A DNA stretch of 64,000 nt from Marinomonas algarum (lineage in GTDB: Bacteria > Pseudomonadota > Gammaproteobacteria > Pseudomonadales > Marinomonadaceae), in NCBI RefSeq assembly GCF_020532605.1, contig NZ_JAJATW010000002.1, positions 124,001 to 188,000 of the forward strand. The letters are read 5' to 3'. This document shows, one piece after another, positions 9,071 through 18,021 of this stretch. A model generated the notes under the pieces. The model saw only the letters and a program-made list of their open reading frames with translations, was not told where the DNA came from and searched no databases. The translations under genes were made by a program, and so were the position numbers. The stretch's first letter is position 1, and each line of letters starts with the position of its first letter.

Positions 9071-9925
9071 TTATTTAAAAACGACGGTTTTATTGCCATA
9101 CATGAAAACGCGATGCTCTAGGTGCATACGAACCGCATTCGCCAAAGCAACGGTTTCCGTATCACGTCCAAGAGCCACCAAACGCTCAGAAGAATAGGTA
9201 TGATCCACCGGCTGAACAGACTGCTCAATAATGGGGCCTTCATCTAGATCCGATGTCACATAATGGGCGGTTGCACCAATCAATTTGACACCACGTTCAT
9301 GGGCTTGGTGATAAGGCTTTGCGCCTTTGAAACCTGGTAAAAATGAATGGTGAATGTTGATTGCTCGACCGTGTAACTGTTTACATAATGAGTTAGAAAG
9401 AATCTGCATATAGCGCGCTAACACAACAAGATCAGTTTTACTTTCTGTAATAATGTCGAGCAAAGCCGCTTCTTGTTCGGTTTTGTTTTCTTTGCTAACA
9501 GGCAGGTGAACAAAGCGAATACCTTCTCGCTCTACCATAGGGCGCAGGTCTTTGTGATTCGACACCACGGCGGTGATCTCCATGGGCAACTCACCTTTAC
9601 GATGGCGGTATAAAAGATCGTCTAAACAATGATCAAATTTACTGACCATTAACAAGACTCTGACAGGCTGGTCTTTATCGTAAATTTCCCAGCTCATATT
9701 GAATTGCGCTACTTGCTCATCAAAACCTTCTTGAATGGATTCAATGGTAAGGTCATCATTTTCAATTCGACATTCCGCACGCATAAAAAAGCGTTCGCTC
9801 TCCTCGTCATCGAATTGGTGCATTTCTGCAATGTAGCAATGATTGTCTGCTAAGTAAGATGCCACCGTCGCGACAATACCACTCGTTGCTTCACACGATG
9901 CTTTTAACACAAATTCTTTTGCCAT
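9071..9925 (-). CDS. purU: Formyltetrahydrofolate deformylase
   Basis: PurU hydrolyses 10-formyl-THF to formate and free THF. The 284-residue protein has an N-terminal ACT domain (about 1-85) and a formyltransferase-type catalytic domain with INIHHSFLPGFKGAKPYHQA and HYVTSDLDEGPIIEQ, containing the catalytic N-H-D set. The start at 9925 is preferred over one at 9943 because AGGGGAAC stands at proper spacing before it. With folD and the folate-dependent demethylase next door it completes the path from methyl group to formate, regenerating the THF the demethylase needs. Confidence 0.95.
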   Translation of the reverse strand: MAKEFVLKASCEATSGIVATVASYLADNHCYIAEMHQFDDEESERFFMRAECRIENDDLTIESIQEGFDEQVAQFNMSWEIYDKDQPVRVLLMVSKFDHCLDDLLYRHRKGELPMEITAVVSNHKDLRPMVEREGIRFVHLPVSKENKTEQEAALLDIITESKTDLVVLARYMQILSNSLCKQLHGRAINIHHSFLPGFKGAKPYHQAHERGVKLIGATAHYVTSDLDEGPIIEQSVQPVDHTYSSERLVALGRDTETVALANAVRMHLEHRVFMYGNKTVVFK

Positions 9926-10128
9926 GATCTGTTCCCCTGCCATCTATTTTTTAAATATGAATTTTTTATTTACATATGAATATATAACTTTAAAACTTCG
10001 CTTATTTATCGACCTGTTTATACAAATATATTGCATTGAAATATTTTTGAAAGTAAAAAGAACGAATCTTTTTAAAAAATCAGAATTTAATTCACCTGTT
10101 AAAAATCACACCGTATATGGAATAAATT
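9926..10128 (+). promoter_or_regulatory. Very AT-rich divergent control region (purU operon / IclR gene)
   Basis: About 200 bp with very few G or C lies between the divergent purU-folD-sox operon and the iclR-type gene. It must hold both promoters. The motif CATTGAAATAT at 10034-10044 recurs at 12383-12393 upstream of the amt gene in the same orientation and at a similar distance from the start codon. No promoter boxes are clear enough to name. Confidence 0.45.
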
Positions 10129-10884
10129 ATGAGTAAAAACACCGATTATCACGTTCCTGCCTTATCTCGAGGGCTGCAAATTATCGAGATGTTCGATAAA
10201 GAGAAAAGAGTCCTTACCACTCAGGATTTTGCTGAGTTTCTGGGGGTTAGCGCCTCATCGACGTACCGCATTGTGCAAACGCTATTGGACATGGGTTATT
10301 TGAAAAAAGTAACTCGCAATGCTTATGAGCTTGGTCCCCAAGTTGTCTCCCGTGGTTTTGCTTTTTTAGCGGGAAAAGATCTGGTCGATATTGCCGCACC
10401 GCACCTCAACGAACTGCGAGACAACACCTCTATTTCTTGCCATTTGGCCATTCGTGATGGCTTAGAAACCGTCTATATTTATCGCGCTCAAGCATCACAA
10501 CGTCTGTCAGTAAACATTCCACTCGGCTCGCGCTTACCGTGTCACACCAACGCCATGGGCCGTATTTTATTGCAACAATTGAGTGAAATAGAACTCAACG
10601 CCATGTACCAAACACTGCAACTCGATTCTTACCCTGGCCCCTATCCACAATCTTTACCGGAGCTGAAAACCTTATTAAAACGAGAATGGACACAAGGTTT
10701 TTCAAGTAACCGTTCTGATAACGCCACGGCCATTGCCGTGCCCATTACCAATTATCTTGGCAAAGTGATCGCGGCCATCAACATCTCTGGTGCCGACCAA
10801 ATTATGAACAACCAAGAACAATTTGACGCCGCAAAAGAGCACCTTTTAAGTACCGCCAAAGCCATTTCTCAGGCAACGCCATAG
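10129..10884 (+). CDS. IclR-family transcriptional regulator
   Basis: The 251-residue protein has the IclR architecture: an N-terminal winged helix-turn-helix (about residues 10-70, with ALSRGLQIIEMF and SSTYRIVQTLLDMGYL) and a C-terminal effector-binding domain (about 80-250, with LPCHTNAMGRILL and SSNRSDNATAIAVPI). It is transcribed divergently from purU-folD-sox and lies downstream of amt, so it is the obvious candidate controller of this catabolic block. The effector is unknown; an intermediate of methylamine, sarcosine or glycine betaine metabolism is plausible. Whether it represses or activates cannot be seen. Confidence 0.92.
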   Translation: MSKNTDYHVPALSRGLQIIEMFDKEKRVLTTQDFAEFLGVSASSTYRIVQTLLDMGYLKKVTRNAYELGPQVVSRGFAFLAGKDLVDIAAPHLNELRDNTSISCHLAIRDGLETVYIYRAQASQRLSVNIPLGSRLPCHTNAMGRILLQQLSEIELNAMYQTLQLDSYPGPYPQSLPELKTLLKREWTQGFSSNRSDNATAIAVPITNYLGKVIAAINISGADQIMNNQEQFDAAKEHLLSTAKAISQATP

Positions 10885-10956
10885 TCGTTTTCAATCACCA
10901 AAAAACTCGCTTCCTATCGTAGCAAAACAAGCACATTTCATAACAAGCAGACAGTA

Positions 10957-10981
10957 AAAAGGCCCCATAATGGGGCCTTTT
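10957..10981. terminator. Bidirectional intrinsic terminator between iclR-type gene and amt
   Basis: AAAAGGCCCCA and TGGGGCCTTTT pair perfectly around a TAA loop. A-rich and T-rich flanks allow termination in both directions, as expected between the convergent regulator and amt genes. Confidence 0.85.
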
Positions 10982-11023
10982 GGTTACGCTAAATGGGGGG
11001 CGTAACAAGTGCAGCGCAATACG

Positions 11024-12289
11024 CTACTTATTGGCTTCAACACCAAACTCTGGGTAAGCATGCATACCACATTCATGCATATCCATACCTTCTAACTCTT
11101 CTTCTTCACTAGCACGCAGACCCATGACTTTCTTGATCACCCAAAGTGCAATAATCGTCATAGTAAACATCCACAAGAAAGTACACACAGTACCGGTTAA
11201 CTGACCAATAAAGGTCGCATCATCGTTGGAAATCATGACGGCAAAGATACCCCAGATACCCGCTGAACCGTGGACAGAAATCGCACCCACTGGATCATCA
11301 ATTTTCAGTTTATCCAACATCAAAACGGACAATACAACAACAATACCGCCAATCGCACCAATGAACGAAGCAACACCAGCAGACGGTGCCAAAGGCTCTG
11401 CGGTAATAGCAACCAAACCAGCCAATGCACCATTAATCGTCATCGTTAAATCGGTTTTGCCAAATAAAGCACGAGCGAGCAACGCCGCCGCGATCATACC
11501 TGCGGCCGCTGCCGCGTTGGTATTCACAAAGATTTTTGCCACGGCGTTGGCTTCTTCAACGTTAGAGATTTTTAACTCTGAACCACCGTTAAAACCAAAC
11601 CACCCCATCCAAAGGATAAACATCCCCAAAGCGGCTAAGGGTAAGTTCGCCCCTGGAATGGCACGAATTTCACCATTTTTACCGTAGCGACCTTTACGTG
11701 GTCCAACCATAATAACAGCGGCCAAAGCCGCGGCAGCACCGGCCATATGGACAACAACGGAACCGGCAAAATCTTGGAAGCCCAATTCATCTAGGAAGCC
11801 GCCGCCCCATTTCCAGTAACCTTCTACTGGGTAGATAAAACCCACCATGACAATGGCGAAAATCAAGAAAGGCCATAGGCGCATACGTTCTGCAACCGCA
11901 CCGGACACGATAGACATCGTCGCGGCAGCAAAGACCGCTTGGAAAATAAAGTCTGACATAGTTGAGTAATACGGCGCATCAGCGGCACCGCTGACAACCG
12001 CTTCTACACTGTTATCGGCACCCAAGAAAAAGCCAATACCTGGAATGTACGAGCTGATTGGGTCTGCTGGGTACATGACGTTATAACCAACGACCAAATA
12101 CACAAAACACGCAATACCGTATAACAAGGCGTTTTTATTGAGGATTTCGACGGTATTTTTACCTCGAACCAACCCCGCTTCGAGCATCGAAAAACCAGCT
12201 GCCATCCACATTACGAGCGCTGTACACATCAGAAAATAGAAGGTATCCAATGCGTAGCTCAGTTCCATCACCATATTAACCATAGACAT
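11024..12289 (-). CDS. amt: Ammonium transporter, Amt family
   Basis: This 421-residue, strongly hydrophobic protein has about eleven predicted membrane segments and Amt signatures such as SMLEAGLVRGKN and FQDFAGSVVVHMAGAAAAL. The paired pore histidines fall in VVHMAG and ISVHGSAG. It imports ammonium, perhaps methylammonium, across the inner membrane. GGAG precedes the start; ATG codons at 12289 and 12283 are both possible. There is no glnK/glnB beside it, unlike the standard glnK-amtB pair. Its location between the mgs-like and sox/mgd-like genes suggests a role in methylated-amine use, recapturing released ammonium or taking up methylammonium. Confidence 0.96.
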   Translation of the reverse strand: MSMVNMVMELSYALDTFYFLMCTALVMWMAAGFSMLEAGLVRGKNTVEILNKNALLYGIACFVYLVVGYNVMYPADPISSYIPGIGFFLGADNSVEAVVSGAADAPYYSTMSDFIFQAVFAAATMSIVSGAVAERMRLWPFLIFAIVMVGFIYPVEGYWKWGGGFLDELGFQDFAGSVVVHMAGAAAALAAVIMVGPRKGRYGKNGEIRAIPGANLPLAALGMFILWMGWFGFNGGSELKISNVEEANAVAKIFVNTNAAAAAGMIAAALLARALFGKTDLTMTINGALAGLVAITAEPLAPSAGVASFIGAIGGIVVVLSVLMLDKLKIDDPVGAISVHGSAGIWGIFAVMISNDDATFIGQLTGTVCTFLWMFTMTIIALWVIKKVMGLRASEEEELEGMDMHECGMHAYPEFGVEANK

Positions 12290-12497
12290 TACTCTCCACG
12301 TTGCGATCTATAAAATTTACTAGTGAGAAATTTAATTTCCTATTTATTCATAATACAGTTTCTAGGCCAGCTTTTTTTAAGCCATTGAAATATATAGGTA
12401 TTTTTATTAACTATTGATATATGAAGTTTTTTTTCAAGAAATGAAGAGGATTCTTTAAATTAGGCACCATTAGGAGTCATTTCATAAAGAGTGTGCA

Positions 12498-12525
12498 CAA
12501 AAAAACCACGCCTTGGCGTGGTTTT
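12498..12525 (-). terminator. Intrinsic terminator of the gmaS-mgs-like operon
   Basis: A perfect 10-bp stem (AAAACCACGC with GCGTGGTTTT, loop CTTG) lies 26 bp past the stop of the last operon gene, with T residues following on the minus strand. Confidence 0.82.
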
Positions 12526-12550
12526 CAAAAACACTTTAGAAACAGAAAAA

Positions 12551-13873
12551 TTAGAACTGTTGACCAGGCACCCAAGTGGTACCAGCTAATGGCACCCGCG
12601 CCATCGCTGCAGATTCAACCGTAAGCGCAACCAAATCCTCTGGCTCCAAGTTACGCAAATCGTTCTTACCACAAGCACGCGCCAGTGTTTGTGCCTCTAG
12701 GGTTAACACACGTAGGTAATTGGCTAGGCGATGGCCCGCTACAACAGGGTCTAGACGTTTACTCAGCTCTGGATCTTGGGTGGAAATACCTGCTGGATCT
12801 TTACCGTCTTGGTAATCATCGTAATAACCTGCAGCAGAACCAATGGCTTTGTATTCGTCGTCCCATTTCGGGTCGTTACAACCTAAAGCAACCAAGGCCG
12901 CTGTACCAATGGCAACCGCATCCGCACCCAACGCCATACACTTAGCAACGTCGGCACCGTTACGAATACCACCAGATACGATTAATTGGACTTTACGATG
13001 CATGCCCATTTCTTGCAGTGCTTGAACCGCTTGAGGAATCGCCGCCATGGTCGGAATCCCTACGTGTTCAATAAACACATCCTGTGTGGCCGCTGTACCA
13101 CCTTGCATGCCATCAACAACGATGACATCCGCGCCCGCTTTGACCGCTAACTTCACATCATAGTAGGTACGAGTTGCACCAATTTTGATGTAAATCGGCA
13201 CTTGCCAATCGGTGATTTCACGAATTTCTTGAATTTTAATCGCCAGATCATCCGGCCCCGTCCAATCTGGATGACGACATGCAGAACGTTGGTCAATGCC
13301 TTTTGGCAAATTACGCATTTGTGCCACACGATCGGTGATTTTTTGACCCAGCAACATACCGCCGCCGCCAGGTTTTGCCCCTTGCCCCAATACCACTTCG
13401 ATGGCGTCGGCTTTACGCAAATCGTCTGGGTTCATGCCGTAACGAGATGGCAAGTACTGATACACAAGCTTACTTGATTGACCACGTTCTTCTGGTGTCA
13501 TACCACCGTCACCGGTTGTCGTTGACGTGCCAACAATAGAAGCACCGCGACCCAAAGCTTCTTTTGCATTGGCAGACAAGGCGCCGAAGCTCATGCCCGC
13601 GATGGTAACAGGCGTCTCGATGGTAATGGGTTTCTTTGCAAAACGGTCACCTAATACCACAGAGGTATTACAGGTTTCACGGTAACCTTCTAGCGGGTAA
13701 CGCGACATGCTCGCGCCTAAAAACAATAAGTCGTCAAAATGTGGCAGTTTTCGTTTAGCACCAAAACCACGAATATCGTAAATACCGGTGTCTGCTGCAC
13801 GACGAATTTCGGCCATGGTCGCACGGTCAAACGTGGAAGACTCTTTTAAGCTGATGTTTTTCTCGTTGCTCAT
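12551..13873 (-). CDS. mgsC: FMN-binding glutamate synthase-like subunit (MgsC/GlxD-like)
   Basis: The 440-residue protein corresponds to the FMN-binding synthase domain of glutamate synthase as a separate subunit. It shows GATRTYYDVKLAVKAGADV and IVVDGMQGGTAATQ, then IVSGGIRNGADVAKCMALGA, the phosphate-binding part of the barrel, followed by cysteines for an iron-sulfur cluster. In the N-methylglutamate pathway this subunit (MgsC) forms N-methylglutamate from glutamate and methylamine released from gamma-glutamylmethylamide; the same family is named GlxD in rhizobia. It lies 20 bp behind mgsB-like and ends the operon. Naming depends on context. Confidence 0.88.
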   Translation of the reverse strand: MSNEKNISLKESSTFDRATMAEIRRAADTGIYDIRGFGAKRKLPHFDDLLFLGASMSRYPLEGYRETCNTSVVLGDRFAKKPITIETPVTIAGMSFGALSANAKEALGRGASIVGTSTTTGDGGMTPEERGQSSKLVYQYLPSRYGMNPDDLRKADAIEVVLGQGAKPGGGGMLLGQKITDRVAQMRNLPKGIDQRSACRHPDWTGPDDLAIKIQEIREITDWQVPIYIKIGATRTYYDVKLAVKAGADVIVVDGMQGGTAATQDVFIEHVGIPTMAAIPQAVQALQEMGMHRKVQLIVSGGIRNGADVAKCMALGADAVAIGTAALVALGCNDPKWDDEYKAIGSAAGYYDDYQDGKDPAGISTQDPELSKRLDPVVAGHRLANYLRVLTLEAQTLARACGKNDLRNLEPEDLVALTVESAAMARVPLAGTTWVPGQQF

Positions 13874-13893
13874 AATAAAAACCTCTTAAAAAA

Positions 13894-14577
13894 TTAGTAA
13901 GCGGACGCATTGTCGACTTTAAAGGTGTATAACTGACGAGCCGAGCCATAACGTGTAAAGGCAGTAGGGTCTTCATCAAAACCGGCTTTTTCCAGCAAAG
14001 CCGTTAACTCTGCAATATGCTCTTCGCGCATGTCTTTTTTGATACAGTCTGCACCCAATGACTTCACTGTGCCTTTTACGTAGATATGCACTTCATACAA
14101 AGAGTCACCTAACGCTTCGCCAGCATCACCGCACACCACCAAGGAACCAGACTGCCCCATGAAGCAGCTCATGTGACCCACATCGCCCTTCACCACAATA
14201 TCGACGCCCTTCATGGAAATCCCACAACGCGCACCGGCATTTCCTTCGATCACTAATAAGCCACCGTGAGCCGTTGCGCCGGCCGCTTGCGATGCGTCAC
14301 CCTTTACGCGAACGGTGCCAGACATCATGTTTTCTGCCACACCTTGTCCCGCGTTACCGTGTACCGTAACTGACGCCGTTTTATTCATGCCTGCACAAAA
14401 ATAGCCCGCATGACCTTGTACATCGACAGCGATATCAGCATCGAGACCAACCGCAATGTTATGACTGCCTTTTGGGTTTGTTGCCACCCATTCTTTTTCC
14501 GTTGTGGTGCTTTTTTGGTCGTGCAGCGCTTGGTTAAAATCTCGTACTGAGCTTACCGCTAAATCAAACGTCTTCAT
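13894..14577 (-). CDS. mgsB: Glutamate synthase GXGXG-domain subunit (MgsB/GlxC-like)
   Basis: The 227-residue protein is built from repeated beta-helix turns of the GXGXG type (VQGHAGYFCAGMN, VHGNAGQGVAENM, VKGDASQAAGATAHG, IEGNAGARCGISMKG, VKGDVGHMSCFMG). This is the C-terminal structural domain of glutamate synthase, found here as a free-standing subunit. It holds the complex of amidotransferase and FMN subunits together. It lies 24 bp after the amidotransferase gene and 20 bp before the FMN-subunit gene, so the three are translated from one message. MgsB and GlxC are names for the same family in different contexts. Confidence 0.88.
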   Translation of the reverse strand: MKTFDLAVSSVRDFNQALHDQKSTTTEKEWVATNPKGSHNIAVGLDADIAVDVQGHAGYFCAGMNKTASVTVHGNAGQGVAENMMSGTVRVKGDASQAAGATAHGGLLVIEGNAGARCGISMKGVDIVVKGDVGHMSCFMGQSGSLVVCGDAGEALGDSLYEVHIYVKGTVKSLGADCIKKDMREEHIAELTALLEKAGFDEDPTAFTRYGSARQLYTFKVDNASAY

Positions 14578-14601
14578 GTTTTAATCTCCTAAACCTATGG
14601 G

Positions 14602-15501
14602 CTATTTGCGTTCCCAGATGTAAAAAGTAGCGGGCTCTGGTTCCCAAACTCTGGCGTTTTCAATGCCCGGCAACGTTGTTAATGCTTGGTACTCAGATGC
14701 CATAGCAACATAATCTTCCGTTTCCGCCATCACAGCGGGTTTACAAGCAATAGGATCACGCATAACCGCAAAACCGTCTTTCGTTCCGATGGTAAAGGTA
14801 AAAAAGCCATCCAGATCTTTCAGGGCGTGCTCTAACGCTTCTTTTAGGCTTTCACCCTGATTTAGACGCCACGTCAAATACCCTGCAGCCACTTCAGAAT
14901 CGTTCTGTGTCACAAAGGTAATACCTTCGCGTTTTAACTTATCGCGCAAACGGTTGTGGTTAGACAAGGAGCCGTTGTGTACAAGGCACAAATCCGACCC
15001 TGTAGAAAAAGGATGGCTGCCTTCCATGGTGACCGCCGATTCAGTCGCCATGCGCGTATGGCCAATAATATGAGAACCCTTCATGCCGCTAAGGTTAAAT
15101 TTAGAAGCAATGTTTTCTGGCAAACCAACTTCTTTCAAGATTTCAATCGAAGAACCCGCACTCAAAACAAGCGCATCCGGGCAAAGCTCAGTAAGACAAG
15201 CGCGAGCTGACGCTTCGTCGCTGTTCACTTTTAATACCGCCACGTTGGCATTTTGCATCCAATCGACTTTACAACCTAAGGCGCTCGACATTTGTTCTGC
15301 CAGAGCCCCCCAATCAAACGCTTCTTCAATATGGCGTACAGTCAACTTCACCCAACCATCTGCTACTTCATCACCGTAAATAGCAAAACCGGCACTGTCG
15401 GGACCGCGGTCCGTCATGGCAATCAACATAGGTTCAAATAACTCACCTAAGGTGTTTTGATATTTATCGTTTTTTAAATACAGTCCGACAATTCCACACA
15501 T
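14602..15501 (-). CDS. mgsA: Class II glutamine amidotransferase-like subunit (MgsA/GlxB-like)
   Basis: The 299-residue protein is an N-terminal-nucleophile amidotransferase: it begins MCGIVG, so after methionine removal Cys2 is the nucleophile. It contains GHTRMATESAVTMEGSHPF and LVHNGSLSNHNRLRDKL, typical of the glutamine-binding pocket. In glutamate synthase this domain releases ammonia from glutamine; in the N-methylglutamate synthase complex the corresponding subunit is thought to act on gamma-glutamylmethylamide and release methylamine into the FMN subunit. It lies between gmaS-like and mgsB-like genes in a tight operon (44 and 24 bp gaps). Confidence 0.88.
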   Translation of the reverse strand: MCGIVGLYLKNDKYQNTLGELFEPMLIAMTDRGPDSAGFAIYGDEVADGWVKLTVRHIEEAFDWGALAEQMSSALGCKVDWMQNANVAVLKVNSDEASARACLTELCPDALVLSAGSSIEILKEVGLPENIASKFNLSGMKGSHIIGHTRMATESAVTMEGSHPFSTGSDLCLVHNGSLSNHNRLRDKLKREGITFVTQNDSEVAAGYLTWRLNQGESLKEALEHALKDLDGFFTFTIGTKDGFAVMRDPIACKPAVMAETEDYVAMASEYQALTTLPGIENARVWEPEPATFYIWERK

Positions 15502-15545
15502 AGCAGAAACCTCTATAAATATTCACATACTTGTTATTGATAAAA

Positions 15546-16880
15546 TTAAAAGAACTCAGCGTAGCGTTCTACTTCCCAACTGGATACTTGGCGTGAATAT
15601 TCATTCCATTCCGCACGTTTCACCTTAATAAACTCGTCGACAATGTCTTTGCCCATGGCCTCAATAAAGATCTCGTCTTCTTCTAGTTTGTCTAATGCAT
15701 CACCAAGAGACTGAGGTAGAATCTCAATGTTTTTCTCGATAATTTCGTCAAGAGAAAGGTCGTATAGATTGATGTTTAACGGCTCGCCTGGATCCAATTC
15801 ACGCTTGATACCGTCCATACCGGCTGCAATAAGCGCAGCGTGAACAAGGTAAGGATTACAACCAGAATCCGGTAGACGGAACTCCAAACGACCATAGGGC
15901 ACACGCACTAGCGCGGAACGGTTGTTGTCACCGTAACAAACATAAGCCGGTGCCCAAGTGGCACCAGAACTGTTGCCCCCAACCACCAAACGCTTATAAG
16001 AATTCACTGTAGGCGCAGCGAAAGCACAAATGGCATTCGCGTGCGCTAAAATACCTGCGGTAAAATGATAGGCCATTTTGGATAGCCCCATACCGTGCTT
16101 GTCTGAATCATCATTGAAGAGGTTTTTACCGGATTCATCCGTAATGGATAAATGGAAGTGCATGCCGTTACCTGTCGCATCGGGCGCAGGCTTTGGCATG
16201 AAAGAACAAATCATATCCATATCATTGGCAATTTCACCTGCCGCCATACGGACAAACGTAAAACGATCCGCCGATTCTAAGGCATCACCGTAGGTATAAT
16301 TAATTTCAAACTGGCCGTTGGCGTCTTCATGGTCAATTTGATAGACATCAAACCCGACTTCTATCAGAGACTCGGTCAGGCGTTCTAAAAATTCTCGTGA
16401 GCGGGATAAGCCTTTGTAGTCATAGCAAGGTTTGACTAGGGTATCCGTCTGATCAACGGGCAACAGTTCGCCTTTTTCACCCTTCTTGAATAAATAAAAC
16501 TCTGGCTCAAGACCGGTGTTTAAAGTCCAGCCTTCCGCATCTAACTTTTCAATCTGTCGCTTCAATACAACACGAGAACAGTAAGGATGGGGGGCATTGC
16601 TAACAAAACCGTCACACACCATACGAGCGTAACCGGGTTGCCAAGGCACAATGCTAAGAGTAGAAAGATCACCGCGAGCTAGAAAGTCAGGTCCATGAGG
16701 CTCCATTGCAAGGCCTGCAACGGCAAAACCTGCAAACCCTGCCCCTTTTTCCACGACATCAAAAATATTTTTTGCAGGTACAGACTTGGTTTTTGCCACA
16801 CCGTGTATATCCACAAATTGTGCGAGCACATATTTAATATCGTGATTTTTAAGAAAGTTTTCCACCGCATCTGATTGCAT
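15546..16880 (-). CDS. gmaS: Type III glutamine synthetase-like enzyme, probable gamma-glutamylmethylamide synthetase
   Basis: This 444-residue protein belongs to the glutamine synthetase superfamily, with a beta-grasp N-terminal part and a catalytic part containing GLEPEFYLF, the [12 protein letters not shown] metal-binding stretch, NGMHFHLS and the [20 protein letters not shown] region. The family includes GlnT and GmaS, which ligates methylamine to glutamate using ATP. Its placement directly before the three split glutamate-synthase-like genes is the hallmark of the N-methylglutamate pathway, so GmaS is preferred over an ammonia-using enzyme. It is the first gene of the operon; the 340-bp upstream region is shared with an XRE-cupin regulator. 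Confidence 0.85.
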   Translation of the reverse strand: MQSDAVENFLKNHDIKYVLAQFVDIHGVAKTKSVPAKNIFDVVEKGAGFAGFAVAGLAMEPHGPDFLARGDLSTLSIVPWQPGYARMVCDGFVSNAPHPYCSRVVLKRQIEKLDAEGWTLNTGLEPEFYLFKKGEKGELLPVDQTDTLVKPCYDYKGLSRSREFLERLTESLIEVGFDVYQIDHEDANGQFEINYTYGDALESADRFTFVRMAAGEIANDMDMICSFMPKPAPDATGNGMHFHLSITDESGKNLFNDDSDKHGMGLSKMAYHFTAGILAHANAICAFAAPTVNSYKRLVVGGNSSGATWAPAYVCYGDNNRSALVRVPYGRLEFRLPDSGCNPYLVHAALIAAGMDGIKRELDPGEPLNINLYDLSLDEIIEKNIEILPQSLGDALDKLEEDEIFIEAMGKDIVDEFIKVKRAEWNEYSRQVSSWEVERYAEFF

Positions 16881-17220
16881 TTCTTATCTCCTAACATATT
16901 ATGAACTTAAGGTATGTTCTAATCAGTGAGTCAAACCTCCTAAGTAAAAGTGCTGGTTATCATTGATAAAACAAGCGGTTGCTTGTTGTGCCAATTTGCC
17001 TTTTATATAGGACGAAGAGAGCATCGAATAAAATCTACTAAAGTTTCCCTTTGGGAATCTTTATTTCCTTTAAAGAAAGCAATATCTTTGCCATAAACTT
17101 AATCATTAAGAAAAATAATTTACTGCCAGTGTAAGATTATGATTTATATGATGTATTTTTTGCTCTTACCATTAACAGCCATCAATATTTGGCTGATGCG
17201 AAACGCTAAGGACGTAATAA
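16881..17220. promoter_or_regulatory. Divergent control region of gmaS-like operon and XRE-cupin regulator
   Basis: This 340-bp stretch separates the two divergent genes. It contains a perfect dyad at 16970-16987 (AACAAGC-GGTT-GCTTGTT), 90 bp upstream of the gmaS-like start, and a smaller one at 17045-17057 (TTCCC-TTT-GGGAA). Either could be an operator for the adjacent regulator. A sigma-54 type promoter was looked for because nitrogen genes often use one, but spacing does not fit. Confidence 0.5.
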
Positions 17221-17874
17221 ATGAAAGCTGACGCACCATCAGAACACGCTTCCGCCCTGAAAAGAGGCGATATTGTTCAAGAAAGGAGCACATCGCAGAA
17301 GTTAAAGCTTGAAGAGTACATTGCTCTTCAAGTGAGACGTAAGCGTATTGAGCAGGCGTTAAAAATTGCTGATGTGTCACGAATCGCAAAAGTCAGCCAA
17401 GGCATGATCAGTAAAGTAGAAAACGCACAAGTCTCAACAAGCTTAGATACCCTAAGCCGGTTGTGCGATGCCATCGGCTTGTCTATTTCACAACTGTTTG
17501 CCGATTACGATCGACCCGAGGGCGGTGCGCAGCTAACCAAGTCAGGACAAGGTATGGAGGTGGTGAGAAGAGGAACAGAGAAAGGCCATACCTATCAGCT
17601 GTTAAGTTACAACAAGGGGAAAAAGCAAACCTATGAACCTTTTTTGATTACCATGGACGATGCCAGTGAAGTGTTTCCAACTTTTTCTCATCGTGGGCAA
17701 GAATTTATTCACCTTCTTGAAGGACGACTTCTCTACCGTCATGGCAATCATATTTATCAAATGGAAGCGGGTGATTCTCTCTCCTTCGACGCTGAAATAT
17801 CACATGGCCCAGAGGTGCTAGAAGAAGTGCCGATTAAATTGCTTTCTTTTATTGTGCACGACAGTAAAGGCTAG
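17221..17874 (+). CDS. XRE-family regulator with C-terminal cupin domain
   Basis: The 217-residue protein has a helix-turn-helix of the Cro/XRE type at about residues 33-90 (RRKRIEQALKIADVSRIAK, VSQGMISKVENAQVS) and a small cupin barrel at about 140-210 (FSHRGQEFIHLLEGRL, MEAGDSLSFDAEISHG). Such proteins usually bind a small metabolite in the cupin and control a neighbouring catabolic operon. AAGGA precedes the start by eight bases. Divergent placement from gmaS-mgs points to control of that operon, possibly in response to methylamine or a gamma-glutamyl amide. The ligand is inferred, not seen. Confidence 0.92.
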   Translation: MKADAPSEHASALKRGDIVQERSTSQKLKLEEYIALQVRRKRIEQALKIADVSRIAKVSQGMISKVENAQVSTSLDTLSRLCDAIGLSISQLFADYDRPEGGAQLTKSGQGMEVVRRGTEKGHTYQLLSYNKGKKQTYEPFLITMDDASEVFPTFSHRGQEFIHLLEGRLLYRHGNHIYQMEAGDSLSFDAEISHGPEVLEEVPIKLLSFIVHDSKG

Positions 17875-18021
17875 AGAAGTGATCTTTGAGGCGATCAGTA
17901 GCCAACTTACCACTAGGCCAATTCATCCAATAAAAGACACAGAATAAGGTAGCTACATTTATATTACATATGTTCAGTCGCTATCCCACAAAAAGTTAAT
18001 CAGTCATAAGGACACCCATTA

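Noticed and set aside
11226..11687. 153-codon open frame on the plus strand within amt
   Set aside because: It is antisense to the well-conserved amt gene, has low-complexity Pro/Ala composition typical of the reverse of hydrophobic codons, and no ribosome-binding site.
16981..17010. Sigma-54-like promoter before the gmaS-like gene (TTGGCAC on the minus strand)
   Set aside because: The downstream GC element is two bases too close to the GG element and the TTGC is missing.
17941..18021. Possible Ter site near the tus-like gene (TACATATGTTCAG)
   Set aside because: Only a five-base ATGTT match with the E. coli Ter core; the key GTTGTAAC part is absent.
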